Assembly (NCBI GenBank): GCA_014773175.1 | Contig: VXCM01000450.1 | Span: 1 to 64,000, forward strand | Length of the DNA: 64,000 nucleotides | Reading direction: 5' to 3' | From: Lucifuga dentata | Lineage: Eukaryota > Chordata > Actinopteri > Ophidiiformes > Bythitidae | In this document: positions 33,131 through 46,737 of the stretch, one piece after another | Layout of the letters: every line of letters starts with the position of its first letter | Numbering within the stretch: the first letter of the stretch is position 1 | Position numbers and translations under genes: made by a program | The notes under the pieces: model-generated | Told to the model about the DNA's origin: nothing | What the model saw: the letters and a program-made list of their open reading frames with translations, nothing else | Databases searched by the model: none

Positions 33131-33810
33131 TATATACTTGAGTATAAGTCTATCTCATGTATAAGCTGAACCCCTGATTTTGACCTGCAAATTTAGATTT
33201 TTAAAGAAACCCGTATATAACATTGATGTTCCATCAATTTATTTGTTTAGCATATTACCTGATTTTCTGGGTACTGTCATAGCATTCCTGTGATTTTCTG
33301 AAAAGAATCCACATACAGGTAAATATGATATTTATTTCAGCAGCTGATTACCGTAACTGACATTAACTTTTCCGGACTCCTCTTCCTTGTCTGTTAGCAA
33401 GAAGCTTTTGATAAGATACAACACACGATAGAAACTAGATGGACTCAGTTTGGCGATTCAGACAAGGACAAAATATGATGTTGAACGAGACTACCAAATA
33501 ACGGTACCGTATAGGTATACGAAAAGGCACTTTTATAAGGTTGTCTCTGATTGGCCCATTCTTTTGTCTTTGTCCAATCACAAAAGCGTTTACTGGCCTC
33601 TGCAAAATAAGATGTTTTGTCAGGAAATATCTCATTCTAAGGTATGATTTAAACTATTTTCCATGGGTAGTGGTAATGGGTAGTATTTCATTTCCACCTG
33701 TGGAAATTTCATTCTCTGGGATAAAATTTGAATTTCTCATGTATAAGCCGACCACCCAATTTGCTTTGTGAAATTTGGTAATAAAAACTCGGCTTACACT
33801 CTAGTATATA
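33131..33810. mobile_element. TA-flanked MITE ('gtataagccga' type), 680 bp
   Basis: The left end 'tatatacttgagtataagtc' is the inverted counterpart of the right end, whose reverse complement reads 'tatatactagagtgtaagcc'. A second internal copy of the motif lies near each end ('tctcatgtataagctgaa' at about 33153 and 'tctcatgtataagccgac' at about 33737). TA-rich ends suggest a TA target and a Tc1/mariner-like mobiliser, though this is inference. There is no transposase; the internal 66-76-codon frames show no domain. It sits about 80 bases downstream of the retroposon. Confidence 0.65.
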
Positions 33811-36800
33811 CAGTAATTCATAATCTATATGTCTATGCCATAATATACAGGAGATCTTGTATATACTCCGTCATTATTGGCTTTGAGAATCTTTTTTTCA
33901 GTGGTATAATGGTACAGTCTCCTTTTTTGTGGGTCACTTCTCTGCATTAGAGGAAATGTATTGGTAAGTCCAGGGTGTAAATCTGAAAGTAGAAAATAAC
34001 CCTTGAAGCAAACAATTATCGAAGCAATGTTCAACTACTAATTGCTAATGAGCCATTGCAGCAGTGCTAGAATGATTTCAAGTGTAGCTGCTATTATTTA
34101 TAATCTCTCTGGTGGAGATGGTTAAAAAAAAAACCTGAAAATTATAGTCAATTTAGAGCAAGTGCAGGTAATATTCATTATTATCTGTTAGCACAAATAC
34201 TGTTCAGGCCTAAATAATGATCATACGCTGTTTACATGTTAGCTCAATCCAGTGAAAATATGATCCATTTAGACTCTGAAATGATATTCTGTCTGTGTAA
34301 CAAATATCTTCCTCAAAAGGTGTCTATAGGCTGTGAAGAATCCTTTCCATTAAGTATGAACTGTTCCATTTCTGTGGTGCTTTTATTGGAAATATTTAAA
34401 CAATCAAATAAATGCTTCAGTTCATCTATTTTTGATGTTGACATCAGCTGCTGCTTATCCACCAAGTTTTCCCTTCCTTTCACACACATTTTAAACAGAC
34501 TGGAGGTTTGGTTAACACATATTTTCATAAACATACAGCGTGTTCCCCGGCTGACAAAACATGGCGTCTGTTTGTCTGTTTCCTCTGAATATCAGCTGTG
34601 CTTCAAAGTGGCAGGGAAACAAGTCATTTTCTGTCATTTGCCGAGTGCTTTCTCTTGTAAGTGCTCCAAATTTCAGACAGCAGAGACCGTATGGACTCTG
34701 ACGTACATCCTGCTGGTGTTTCCTCGAGTGTTTCTTCGTCTGACTCTGAAGCCGAGCCATAGATAAGAGCAGCTCAGCATCCCTCATATTGCACAGGCTC
34801 TTAAAATCAAGCAGGGATTTGGAGGGCTCTTCAAATAGATTAAAGGAGTTGCCACGTTGTTTGGTAGACCCACAAAATAATGTTAGAAAGAAGCGCAGCT
34901 GAAGTTTGAGATCATCTGCACTCCATAACACTATAGAGATCATTTTATCTCACACTGTCATCCATTTGATGCTTCACTGACTTTAGTGGAAACGGCAGCT
35001 CTCTCATCTGTTCTAATTTCGCCGAGGTGACTTCAATGTACTGATTCTCCAGTGCCCCCAACGAGTATCTTTCATTTACAAATTCCTAGGTGTGGGCGTA
35101 ATGTTTAAACGTTATTCCAAGCTGTGTTAACACTGTTTGTGTCGTTAAGCATGAGGGCTGTCTGATCAGTTTTGAGGCTGGAATATAAGATGGCGAGCAA
35201 GAGCTATAATATTTTTGATGCAAGCAGAATAATTCTTTCGGTATTTTCCATCTTAACTGCAAACATTTGAGTCTCAGAGGTGTCAGGGATTTCTGAATTG
35301 TACATGATAGATAAACTAGTCAAAGGTGCCTTGATTATGTGCTGGCTGGCTGCCACCTGTGATTGTGGGTGTGAACTAGTTCAGCACAGATCTTACTGAA
35401 TTGATTTGGCTCCCTCAGACTACTTTCCAAATTTGAAAAAGGCTTTAGCTGAACCCCTTTTGTGGCAAGCAATGATGTCATAACAGGTGTGGAGGATTTT
35501 TTTTTTTTTTTTTTTTTTTTGGGGACAGCAAATAAAAGACCGCTCACAACTTTTCAATCAATCCTCAAACATCCTCAAAGGAATAATTATTTCATTAAAG
35601 AATAACTACTTTCAGATTACTGACATTACATCTGAACTATTTCTTCATAACTAAATGTTACTTTAAATAATTAAGTCATTTTTAAGTTATGTGTATAGGT
35701 ATGCATTTGCAAAATAATGTCTCAGCATTGTCTTTTAGCCAAAAACCAAATCTCCTTTTTCAGCACCTGCTCAGCTCCAGCTCAACATCAGGACAGAAAC
35801 CTCAGATTCATCATCCAGCATCAGACAGATGGAATGACTGGTGATTTATCTACTCATAGTTTCTGTTTTAGTTTTGACATTGTTCAGTACTTTCTCCCTG
35901 CAGTAATTACTGCTGCAGCAGATACTGAATTCTTTAAACCATACTCATCAAAACATTTACAGGGCAACAGAAACACCTCTACAGGTTCAGATGAAGAGGA
36001 AAACTCATTAACACGGTTAAGCAAGGCAACATTACTTTCCAAAGCGCTGCTGTGTGTGTGTGTTAATTAGGTCCCAGCTAACCTGACAAGCTCCACCGAA
36101 TACGAGTTTGTTTATTTTGCATATAATGATGCGAGGGCAGATGAGTAACTTTTACTTTGTGAATAATCTTCTGTTCTGATTGGCTACGGCCTCATTTACC
36201 CGGTTTTGAATTTGGTTTTGAATACGAGGGCAATAAGGTGTGTAATGAGATTGTGTTGGTTCATTTTTTTACAGTAGAGTTTTTGGTTCGCCTGCAGACA
36301 TCAGCATAATCATCTGTCAAACGCCTGTCATAGACAATGACTGGTTACCATGGAGATACATGTCATTGCAAGTGGCAACGAGAGATACTCCAAGTTCTTG
36401 TGTTTTTGTATATTATGTTAACTATTTTCATTATAAAAATATTCTAAATTGTTGTGCTCTTACATCATAAAATGTGACATTTGCAGCAGGACAGACAGGT
36501 TGTGGATGTGAGGGAATACACACTCAAAGCCCATCAACTATTCATGCAGCCCGTTTCCCTCTGTCAAACCTCTCACCAGAGACACAGAATCAGCCTCGTT
36601 GCTTCTCTGGGCTCCATCAATAGAGTGAAATTAATACCACTTTAAGTATCTTTAGGGCAATCCTTCTTCTTCAGAGGCAATGAGATTACATGTATCTCCA
36701 TTGACCTGCTGCTATATAGTATGGAAGTGATCTCTTTTAACAGGATTAAGGCGGTTGCATGAGTACAGAACGCCAAATGTGTGAGCAGCAGCACAGCCAA

Positions 36801-39800
36801 TAAGTTTTAATGTCAGAACCTTTGGCTTGTAGTGTAGCAGCAGCAGCAGACAGCCAATCAAATTACACCGCACTAATTAACTTTCAACACTACGCAAAGT
36901 CATTGCATTACAAATGCCGCTTCCCTTCATTATATCTCGACAGCTGTGTTTCAGCAATCAGGATCTGGTTGACTGAAAGCAATATTTAATTTGTATGTAA
37001 TGCACCATAATCTTTAGCAAATTTCAATTTAATTTCAATGAGAGAGGGTAGAAATGTAAGATGCAAATGTAAGATGAAAAGTGATAGCAAACCTGTACAT
37101 CAGGCCTTTCCGCATTATTTATATCATCTTCATGCAAATATTTCACCAACACAACACTGACTCACTCATTACATCATCCAGTGCAAAATAAAATGCCAGT
37201 ATTGATATCAGAGTAAGAAAAGAAAGGTATGATATATTGTCCAATTTTCTATTTAAAAAATACAAGCTAGAAAGACATAAAACAGAACCTATATTACTAA
37301 AATGAAATATATTCTTCACTGATGATTAACCATTATGATTTCTATAAGCCAATACCAAAATATCAATCATGAACAAATGTTGGACAATAATATGAGCCTG
37401 CTAGTATGATCTAATAAATATGCTCTAAGACAATATGTCTAAAAATCCAGCATGCACGGAGGCAAAGCCCTGCAGAGACGCAGAATGTTACGATTTTGTA
37501 GCTGATTTTGTATCCTGGAAGTGTAACTGAGGATCCTGACCATCGGTCAAGTAGCTCCGTCTGATGACTTAATTAAGGTCACAGGCTGAGGGCACAATTT
37601 GCCTGCGAGCTCCAGCTGATTAACATATGGCTTTGTTCAATATGCTGATGTGAAGCAACGATTTACAGTTAAACGGCTTCACAGCATTTCATTACGTGTC
37701 GTTTTGTAAAGCGATCGTGTGAAAACGCATTTCACAAAAAGGATCCTCCGAGATCCATCTGTCTCAATGTCAAGTTCATCCACTAAACTTAGCATTTTTT
37801 CTATGATGCTTAAAAGGTTTATAAAGTTACTTAATTGCCCACAACATCATCTCTTCCATTTTATGTAGACACGCTCACACATGGCTTTAACTCTCAGCCT
37901 GAGTCTTGAGCTCATTTAAGCAGTGCTGAGAGAAAGCTGATAGCTGACAGTGTGAAGTCATCTGCTCTATTGATCATTCTGTCAGTAACTGGGAAAGCAA
38001 ACACAGCGAGCGTTAACCCTTTACCTGCTGCTTCCACAGGCAGGTAAACAAAGCAACGAGGTTGTGATCGTTTTAAATCGCCTTAAGACCCAATGCAAAT
38101 GAACGTATGTTCAAGAACATTTCATATTTGCATCCATAACACCACACTTCCGCAGTGTGAATCTGGGTTACCCCCCACAGTAGCTTTTACCCGTAAGGAG
38201 AGGAGTGCGCTACGGGGATCATTTACTGACACACATCTACGGTTTTGGAGATCTGAGGGTGAATCCCGAGGGGGTGTTGATGCAGCCTTGTGCTTTGGTT
38301 TGAGGATCTGTATTACGTTGCTCCGTCAGGCCCCTCTTCCATCAAGTTCAGGGAAACAGAGCCCGTTATTACCCATAAGCCCATGTGTCATTGAATATTT
38401 ATCATGTATCTGATTTGAGGGAGAGAGATTCCTGAGATGTGGCGGTTCTCCCTGAGGCCTGGAACTCAACACCCTGTAATAGAAGCCTGAAAATGTGGCT
38501 GTCATTTGCTGCCTTTGGGACATGGTTAATTAATTACATGTTGGCCTCTATACTTACTCTTTGAGCAAACCTTTCCACATTATTCCACAACTTTATCTTC
38601 ACTCCACAATGCCAGTGTAGTGCAATGCTACTTACCTTGTTTTTGGCACAAATTCTGCTCACGTCCGGAGAAGACATACAGCATAACAAACATTCCTAGA
38701 CTGTGAGTCCATCGGTCTCTGCAGCAGCGCAAGTAAACAATCCAAATGATGGAGAATTCACAGTGATAACGTTACCTGTGAAAACACAATTGCAGTAATT
38801 AATCAAACCATGTAGGAATAATCAATGCTGTGAACTCTGCTGCGCCTGAGGTTAGCCTGAAAAAGTAAGATGTGTATTCACGGTTCTACATCAAATTGTT
38901 ACGATTAAAAATTCATTGGGGAAAAACAAAGAAATATTGATCTCCCACACAGAACACTATAGCAAATTGATGAAAAAGCTAGAAGTGTTATATTGCAAGT
39001 GATTCTCTCTGTTCAATGTATTGTTTTGAATTTTTTACTACCACAGAGACACTCGATAAGGCACTAATGATTCCATGCTGACATCACAGGTGTAGCACTC
39101 TTAGTGTGTTTGATGTAGTTTCACTCCTGTTTGCTCTGTGCATTTCAGTTAGAACTGCTTCAGTGGGAAGGTGATCGATTTTCTGCAACAGGAACATTAG
39201 TGATTCTCGAGCCAAAGGTATTAAACTCAAATCATTGTGTTCTATTGTTTGGCATGTCATATTGATTATCTCCTGAGTTTCACCGGCTGGAGTGAAATAT
39301 TGTAGCCTCAACAGCCTTGCACACAAAGAATTGGATCCATTTGAAAACAAATAACTTGTGCATGAGGTACAAAATATGTGTTTAGATTAAATCTTTTCAT
39401 TTGTGCTGTAGGGTGGAAAAATTGGTGCAAAGCACTAAAAGATGTGTCAGGAGCTGAATCGCCATGCTGCATGGCAGCAGGGCCTAAGGTAAGACAGGTT
39501 TAAGACATTGCTGCATGCTAACGTAGAGACTGAATGGGTCCTTGAATGTGTCACTGCCCAGCGGCTGCTTTGTGGACACATCCACACTGAAACTGGCAGT
39601 AGTCTCACTGCACCATGATGATAAAGAAACATTTTGCAGGCGAGTGATGACAGTAAAAAAAAAAAAAAAAAAAAATGAAAAAGCTATTCAATTATTGATC
39701 TGTTCTCAAATCCCTCATTATTTCATAGTAGCCATTGGAGGGCAGTCCCTTCCCGAGGACGTTACAGCGGTTCTCTTCAGAATGGCCAAGCGCCGTGTTC

Positions 39801-41450
39801 AGAGAAATGTCATGCATGATGATCATTAAGTCCTTTTTCCGCTAAGATCAATATTCCAATTCATGAGTCACTTTTGCTCTTCTCTCGCTTCCAACTGGAG
39901 TACCAACAGACAGACAATGTCCCTTTCAGAGACGCAACCTTACAGAGAACAAGGAATCGAAGGTTTTTCAGAAAGACTCGTCTTTGTATCAAGGTGGAGC
40001 TAACACAATTAACCTTTTTCTAAAACAAAGAATAAAACATACTTAGCTATTATAATGGACACAATTATAATGAACTCAAAAATATTGTAATTTGTCTTTA
40101 TCTAACGATGGCAATTTTCTTAAAACACACAGCGGTTCTGTGTGTTGTTTCTAAACCCATCATTGAGTCGTTGTTTATTTGTTCATGAATTTTAATTGGA
40201 AACCTGGTGAGAGCCGTCAGCAGTTTGAGAATATTCCAGGGGAAATGCTGAAGTACAAAAGCTCTTTCCTGCGTTAAAAACAAAGCACAGCAGCGATTCT
40301 GACAACAAAACAATCCATCTTTCTACAAAGCTGTTAAAATGTCTGGTGGCTTTGTCTTACCCTGTGCTACTAATGATGCTGTGGGTTTTGCTTTACTGTT
40401 AGTGTGATATTTGTTATATGGGGTCCACTGAATATGCCACTTGTTGACTTTGTTTCTTTGACTGATAAACTGCAAGTAAAATGATGCATGAAATTGGTGC
40501 CCTAAGTGCTGATATTACAGTGCAGAGAACAGGCAGACGATTGCAGCAGATTCTCCATGCTGGCTGGACAGATCTGAGCAGGACAACGTGGTGAGGAAAA
40601 CGTGCTCATTTGCTCCAAATTCAAATGCAGCGCTAAGCCTTGTTTTGTTTATGGCTGTTCAATTCTGCTTTGCAGGCTGAAACCAACCATTATCCTCTGT
40701 TTTGTTATTCATCTGGGTATCCTGTCGTCTCTCCAAAACAAGAAGCCTGCGGTGCCTTGCCAGCCTCCCGCTCTTCACCGTGGGGTCTCTCATAGAGCTA
40801 ATGGTCACACAGCAGCCTGTCAGCCTTCTCTAAAGCCTCTTTGTGCTCCAGCTTCACCCCTGCTGCCCTGCGCCTTACTGCAAATGTCACCGAATATCGA
40901 TTTGGCTCAGAGTGACAAAGTCCTCCCTCAGACACCTGCTTTTGTACTATTATAAGAAAAGGAAAAAAAGAACCTGTCTGAACGTGCATACATGTTCCAG
41001 CTTGATACCATCTACACTTCATATTAGACTGCATACTTCCTGCTAAATTTCTGTTTGCCTTTAATGAGTGAGACTAGGATGCGTCTGCATGTTGAAACAC
41101 CACAGCCAGGCTGAGAAGACGTCTCATAAACACCGTTCCTTTCACCAACAAGCCGCCTCTCTCTCGCTTCTGTGAAATATTGAATTGCGCTTTTGAAGCA
41201 GCGCAAACTCCTGCGAGCCATTTAGCATCTCAATGCGCCTGATACCATCAACATTTCTGACTGATATCAGCATCAAAAGGCAACCACAGGACTACCATGC
41301 AAACAACAGTGACGAGAACCAAAAAAAACCAAAGGCAACAGCTACTCAACAAGGGAGTGTTGGTGTCTGAAAAGATGACACGGATTCAGATTACACATTT
41401 ATTCAGTGAATACCAGGATTGTAGATACATTTCTATATATTAGATTACTG
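33811..41450. other. Long non-coding stretch, mostly unique
   Basis: No gene can be supported. It includes the largest open frame outside repeats (34236-34766, plus strand), with overlapping reverse frames. It also holds a poly-T run at 35497-35520, a poly-A run at about 39656-39675, a CAG-rich spot near 36837, and several GC-balanced tracts near 36840-36980 and 38140-38400 that could be conserved non-coding elements. No RNA gene seen. Confidence 0.5.
35497..35520. repeat. Poly-T tract
   Basis: 24 T residues followed by GGGG. Read directly. Confidence 0.95.
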
Positions 41451-41474
41451 TATATATATATATATATATATATA
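41451..41474. repeat. (TA)n microsatellite
   Basis: About 12 TA units. Confidence 0.95.
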
Positions 41475-42968
41475 GTGTTTGACTGCAGAACAGATGAGCT
41501 GTAATTTAGACTTCGTAATGTGCTTAATGTTACAGATAAAGAAAATGCATTAACACATTTACAACAGTTTACACTAAAATTACATTCAGTATTCAGATGC
41601 AAATCATATGGGGATGGTGCATCCAACCACAATGGGCAGAAATAATCTAGAATATCTGGTTTCTGTCATAAATTCTTTGCTGTAACCACAATAGTAGCAG
41701 GTGGTTTCTAAGCAAAAAAAATGGTGGATTGATTTTTAAAGTTGGTCATGTACTGACCGCCGTATGGAGGCTACAAGACAAAATAAAGGGCTGTACTTCA
41801 ACCTTATTCCAATGTTTTGTTTTGGTTTTTTGTTTTTTTTTTTTTTTTTTTTTTGCTTTAAAGTATTAACATTTTAAGATGTCTGTGCAATAAAATTAAC
41901 TAAAAGGAAAATTACTGTGTCAGCTTATTCAGGGTGTATTTGGTTACATCGTTACTAATCTCTGTCATTATTTGTCATCAAGAACAAAAGAATGCCATTT
42001 CACATTTAACACCAACGGAGTGAAAAGCAATTGTTTCAGTGAATCGGTGTGGCAGGATGCCCAGTTTCCCATGTCTTGCATGGCTGATGTCTAATTGTTT
42101 CTGCAGGAAATCTCATTAGGAGTCAGTTGACTTGAAACTCTCACAGGAGTCACTGCAGTCATCTGATAACCTAGAACATTTTCTTTAAGGAGTTTATTCA
42201 AAATACTCCACTACAGACACAGCAAAAAGCCGGTGATTTCCCTGAGGTGTAATGATATTAAAAATACCTGATGATATTGTAGGAATTTACATACACAACA
42301 CCATTGTGTCCTGTGTAGAACTGATGCCAGTGTTGTTGCAACCTCACATGTGTTCTGGGACATTTCCATCATCAACAAAGAAGGGAAAATCATATATAAA
42401 TTATGATTAAAGACATTATAGGCTTTGCAGACTATTACAGACTAAAGTCAGCGTTGTCCTGCACTGTGATATTTTGTGAGTCTCTAATGACTGTGGGTTC
42501 AGGCTGAAAGTCTCGCCAGGTTTTTCCTCCAGTCATCAGTCTGAGTTTAGAGGCGGTTTGCCCTCTGCCTGCACTTGTGCACGTCCTGCTCGCTCAGGGG
42601 AGCACTTCTCTGTAACGCTAGAAGCATCCGTTGCTTCTTCATCCTTCATTATTTTACTCCTCAAAGACCTTTGCTGGAAACAAGAGATGCTGCGTGCTGA
42701 AAGAAAGCTTTAACTCTTTGTTGTGTAGTAAATCACGGTGAGCTGCGTCACACTTTTTTTCGGTCAAGATGCGCCTGGGGCTCCTCTGATACTGAAGATA
42801 ATAAACACAATACTCTCAAATTCTCTCAGCGTATTAAGCATAATAATGGTGAAAATAGATTTTGTTGTTGCAGTGCAAGGTATAAGTGATATGTAAGCCT
42901 CCAAAAACATGTACGCGTGCAGAGGAGCCACTGTAACCTGTAAAAGTCAAAGAAATATAGACATTATC

Positions 42969-43003
42969 TTTTTTTTTTTTTTTTCCNTTTTTTTTTTTTT
43001 TTT
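42969..43003. repeat. Poly-T tract duplicated around a single N
   Basis: A T run ending in 'cc' occurs on each side of N at 42987, so the same short overlap is present twice, as at other single-N positions. Confidence 0.85.
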
Positions 43004-45221
43004 CCACAGTTTATGGTGGTGATGGTTTGTTGTGTGGCAGCAAGATTCAACCTGTTACCTATAAATTAGCTTGACATACAACTGAAAGTCATTTTTTAAT
43101 GATGATTCTTATGAAATGTAGGAGCTCCCTGAGTATATTCATTGGCAATATGTTGTTGTTTTTTTTCTTTTTTAACCAAAGCAGGAAGTCATGGCATTGG
43201 AATGGCTGGTAGGATGGAAAGTAGAGACTGATGTTTGCACGATGTTTGCACAGCATTTGCACAATTTTGCCTAACTTTAAATGGTTTTATTGCTATCTAG
43301 TGGCAAAATGCTGTTACATGTTCAGCTGTGTTTGATATGAGTATTTTGTTGCTTTCGGGGTAGCATTTCACTAATGCATATGTATTTTTGGCTGTTTATT
43401 AAAATAATTTTTAGAAGATATGATTTGAAGATTCTGGGATGATACAGTGGTCCAACTTATAATGGCAAGCCTTTCTATATATTCACTAGAGTATGTTCAC
43501 TAGGCTCAATTGATGTAATTATTTTGCTACATTTAGTAAAAAGTTATTAAAAAATATATATCTTTCACACTGAGTTAATAAAATTGTAGAACTGTTATGG
43601 CCATTTGCTTCTATTTATTTTGTACTACTAAAGTCATTACAAATAATGTATAAACAATTAATAAAGCCATTAGTTCATCCTTTATATGTCTTATCAGACA
43701 GTGGTACAGTTTTTCAAATAAAAGCTGTGACCACAGCCACTTCATAGTAAAATAAATCTTTAAAATTCCCTTTATCGTTGGAAAAATGTATTCTACGTGC
43801 ATTGCAGGAACATTGTTTACATCTGATCAAATAAATCTGTGTGATTCTACGACGAGCAGCCAAAGTCTTCACTCAGAACTTTAGCACCTGATCTGTTCTG
43901 CCTTTCAAAGGCTTCGCCCCATCTTTCCCTAGAGGCATTCACATTACTACATAATGATTGACTGCCATTCCAATTTCATTTGGGCGTCAGCCTATAGAAC
44001 AGGTAAATGAATTGTGGGTGTGTTCATCTATGAGTGGGGTGTTGAATACAGTGCATGAGTTATCACAGCTTGACTGACATTTAATACCATGGAATTATTC
44101 TACCTGACAGTCGAGAATTATTAGCGTATCTCCACCAAACAGCCAGACATAACAAGTTGAGCTAAGTTTGATTCTCACGCAGATGGCAAACTGACACATG
44201 CAAACAGACATGAATACTCAAATAGAAATTGATGGAGACAGTTCCCATAGGATAAATTGTTATGTTATGTTATCTCATTATCTTTGAGAAAATGGCAACA
44301 TCAGATAGTGGGAAAATGTCAAGTAACAATATATTCATGAAACCTAAAACATTGATGAGCTTCAGTGTGATCAAGTAATCCCTTATTTCAACATAATCAA
44401 TAAGAAAAACAATATCTTAATGAATGGTTAAGATTCAGGGTTTCAAGTCGAGGTGAGAGAAAAGCCTAAAGGCAACAAAGCTTCAGAAGGAGCCTGGTGC
44501 CAATGAAATCCATGAAATTAACAGGCAAAAAAGCCATTAAATGATTACTGTGTGAAGTAAAATCAACAGCGCTTTAAATAACTGCTGTTGTTAAAGTCAA
44601 TGGTGCATTAAATAAATGGTGTTGTCAAGTGTGATGCTGGAATTAGTCCTAATCTAATTTGACACGGTGCATCCATTACTGGGCAGGATTCTCTAAACTG
44701 ATCCTTTAACTTCTAGATAAATCCAGGAAATGCACACATGCAACTTTCTGTCAATCATGAGGCTGTCTCCTTCAATGTATTGCCGAACTAAAGCACAGAA
44801 TATCGTTCTAAACAATGTCGGGAAAAACAACAGAAATTGAACAAACTCGTACTTATTTTCTGTGATCAGATTGCTTCGACATCAGTCTACTAAATTTCTG
44901 TAAAGAACTGAAGACACTGAAGTTGCAGGTATTTTCTTTATGCGTAGAAACATTGATGTGGAAGTCAGAGAGGCAGTGGGAGGAAATCAGTGAGGAAGTG
45001 GAATCACAGTCATTATGAATAGTCAGAGCTGCTCGTGCTGTGTGATTTGTTGTGTGTGTTGTCACTTGTTGGACTAGTAGGATGTTGCTAACGAAATTGG
45101 CCGTCTCACTCAGACTGCAGCCTGAATAACATATTGATCTATTAAAGACCTTATAGCTGCTGTGAAGCAAGTCCATTTATCTTTATCCTGCATCTTATAG
45201 TCTGGACGTGAGTCTGAACAC

Positions 45222-45314
45222 TTTAATTAATGATGTTCAATGTAGTCTGTGATTTAATTAATGATGTTCAAGGTAGTTTGTGATTTAACTAATGATGTTC
45301 ACAGTAGTTTGTGA
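45222..45314. repeat. 31-bp tandem repeat, three units
   Basis: Three units of 31 bases (45222-45252, 45253-45283, 45284-45314) share 'tttaa(t/c)taatgatgttca' and 'gtag(t)tgtga', differing at only a few positions. There is no intervening N, so it is probably genuine. Confidence 0.9.
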
Positions 45315-46419
45315 TTCATTTTGGCATAAAGACAATGTGAATAAAAGCTGTAAGAGCTGAATCATTCCATCATACAGACCATTTGTTTATGAGAACATTT
45401 TGCACTGTATGAATAAAATTAGTATATTAACTACATAATATTAGTAGTATAAGTACAAAAGAATTAACCGTTGTCAAAGTACAATAATTATATTGTACCC
45501 AATATTCTTCGCCAAGGAGGTTATGTACATTTGCAGTGTTCTTCAAAAAATAGAAATATTATTTAAATGAAATTTAGCAGGAAATTCAAAGAATAAGTGT
45601 GCTTATATTTTATGTTTATAAATTTGTGTACCATTTTTCAGTACTGTACTTCCACAAATTTTATTCAGTCTTCTCTAAATTATATAAATATAAATTATAC
45701 TTCATAGTTTCCCTATAATAACTGCCAAATTCTTTTAATTGTGGACTATTTGAATAAACTGCCATAACTCTTAAACACACTGTACAATTGTAACGAATGA
45801 GTGATCGTGTAAAATGTGAAGGGCCTATGGGTAGCGCTACAACAGCATGATAGATTGATTAGGTTTACTCAGTGTTCATGAGTCTTCTGACTCACTTGTA
45901 AATTTAAATAATTTGTCCCTGTACGAAGCACTAATATTCCTAAACAGGATTTATTCTCCCATAATCTGTTACCTGGCAGCATGATCGCGTGCACTACGTA
46001 CTGTATGCATTTTGATGGAGATACAGCTCCAGACTAAAAAATTACATTTTTCTACTTTATAATAATTAAACGATGCTTGGCAGGGGTTTGTACTCCTTTG
46101 CAGTTTACACAGTATTCACATTCACATTTGTATGCTTTCTATTAGTTTAGTACCTTATATGGTTTTAATAACACATACAAATCATATAATAACGATATGC
46201 AATACTAAACAAAATGCTATGAAACATGCAGAAAATCAGTCTTACTCATGTTAATCCATGTATATATTCATAAACAAAGCAAATAAATACACTTTTTTAC
46301 ATTACTTGCAATTCATGCAAATTTGGAGGGTGGGGGGGGGGANATATGAATTACCATTCACCTGAAAAGCTTCATGTATTCATATTATGCAGAATACTGA
46401 TTAAGCTGATGTCAGGGGA

Positions 46420-46690
46420 ATGAAGACGCGGCAGGAAACAGGAAACAGGTGCTTCTCTCTACACTTTGCTCTTCTGTCCTGGACTCAGCTAAACTTGGCA
46501 TTTTGGAACGCTATTTGGCTTCTGGGCTTAGTTTCGCTAAGTGCGGGGTCAGCCTGTCCAAGCGCTGTAATTACATTTGGCTCCTTCTCCCACAACAGGA
46601 TTAGGTGATTTGTGGCCAAGTGGCCTTTATAATTGCCCCTGATTAGCTGTTGCCAACGCGGGGTAAGGAAAGGTCAGCTGGTCTGCTGTT
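46420..46690. promoter_or_regulatory. Candidate conserved non-coding element
   Basis: A block of GC-balanced, repeat-free sequence with homeodomain-type ATTA cores ('gctgtaattacatttggc', 'cccctgattagctgttgc') and few mutated-repeat traits stands out from its flanks, which are a G run with N and a C run with N. This is an impression of sequence texture, not proof. Conservation between fish species would decide it. Confidence 0.2.
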
Positions 46691-46713
46691 CAGACACCCT
46701 TTTGGCCCATAAT

Positions 46714-46737
46714 CCCCCCCCCCCCCCCNCCCCCCCC
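46714..46737. repeat. Poly-C tract with single N
   Basis: C residues surround N at 46729. A homopolymer break in the assembly. Confidence 0.9.

Larger units (their letters stand above)
41475..46419. other. Non-coding stretch
   Basis: No gene supported. It contains a poly-T run at 41837-41854, a T tract with N (42969-43003), an 11-bp doublet 'gatgtttgcac' (43230-43251), a loose 33-bp doublet near 44568-44631, a 31-bp tandem repeat (45222-45314) and a G run with N at 46343. The reverse 107-codon frame at 44853-45176 has no recognisable domain. Confidence 0.5.

Noticed and set aside
36345..36361. RFX X-box-like 'ggttaccatggagatac'
   Set aside because: The motif is short and appears alone. It was not listed as a regulatory feature without conservation or a nearby promoter.
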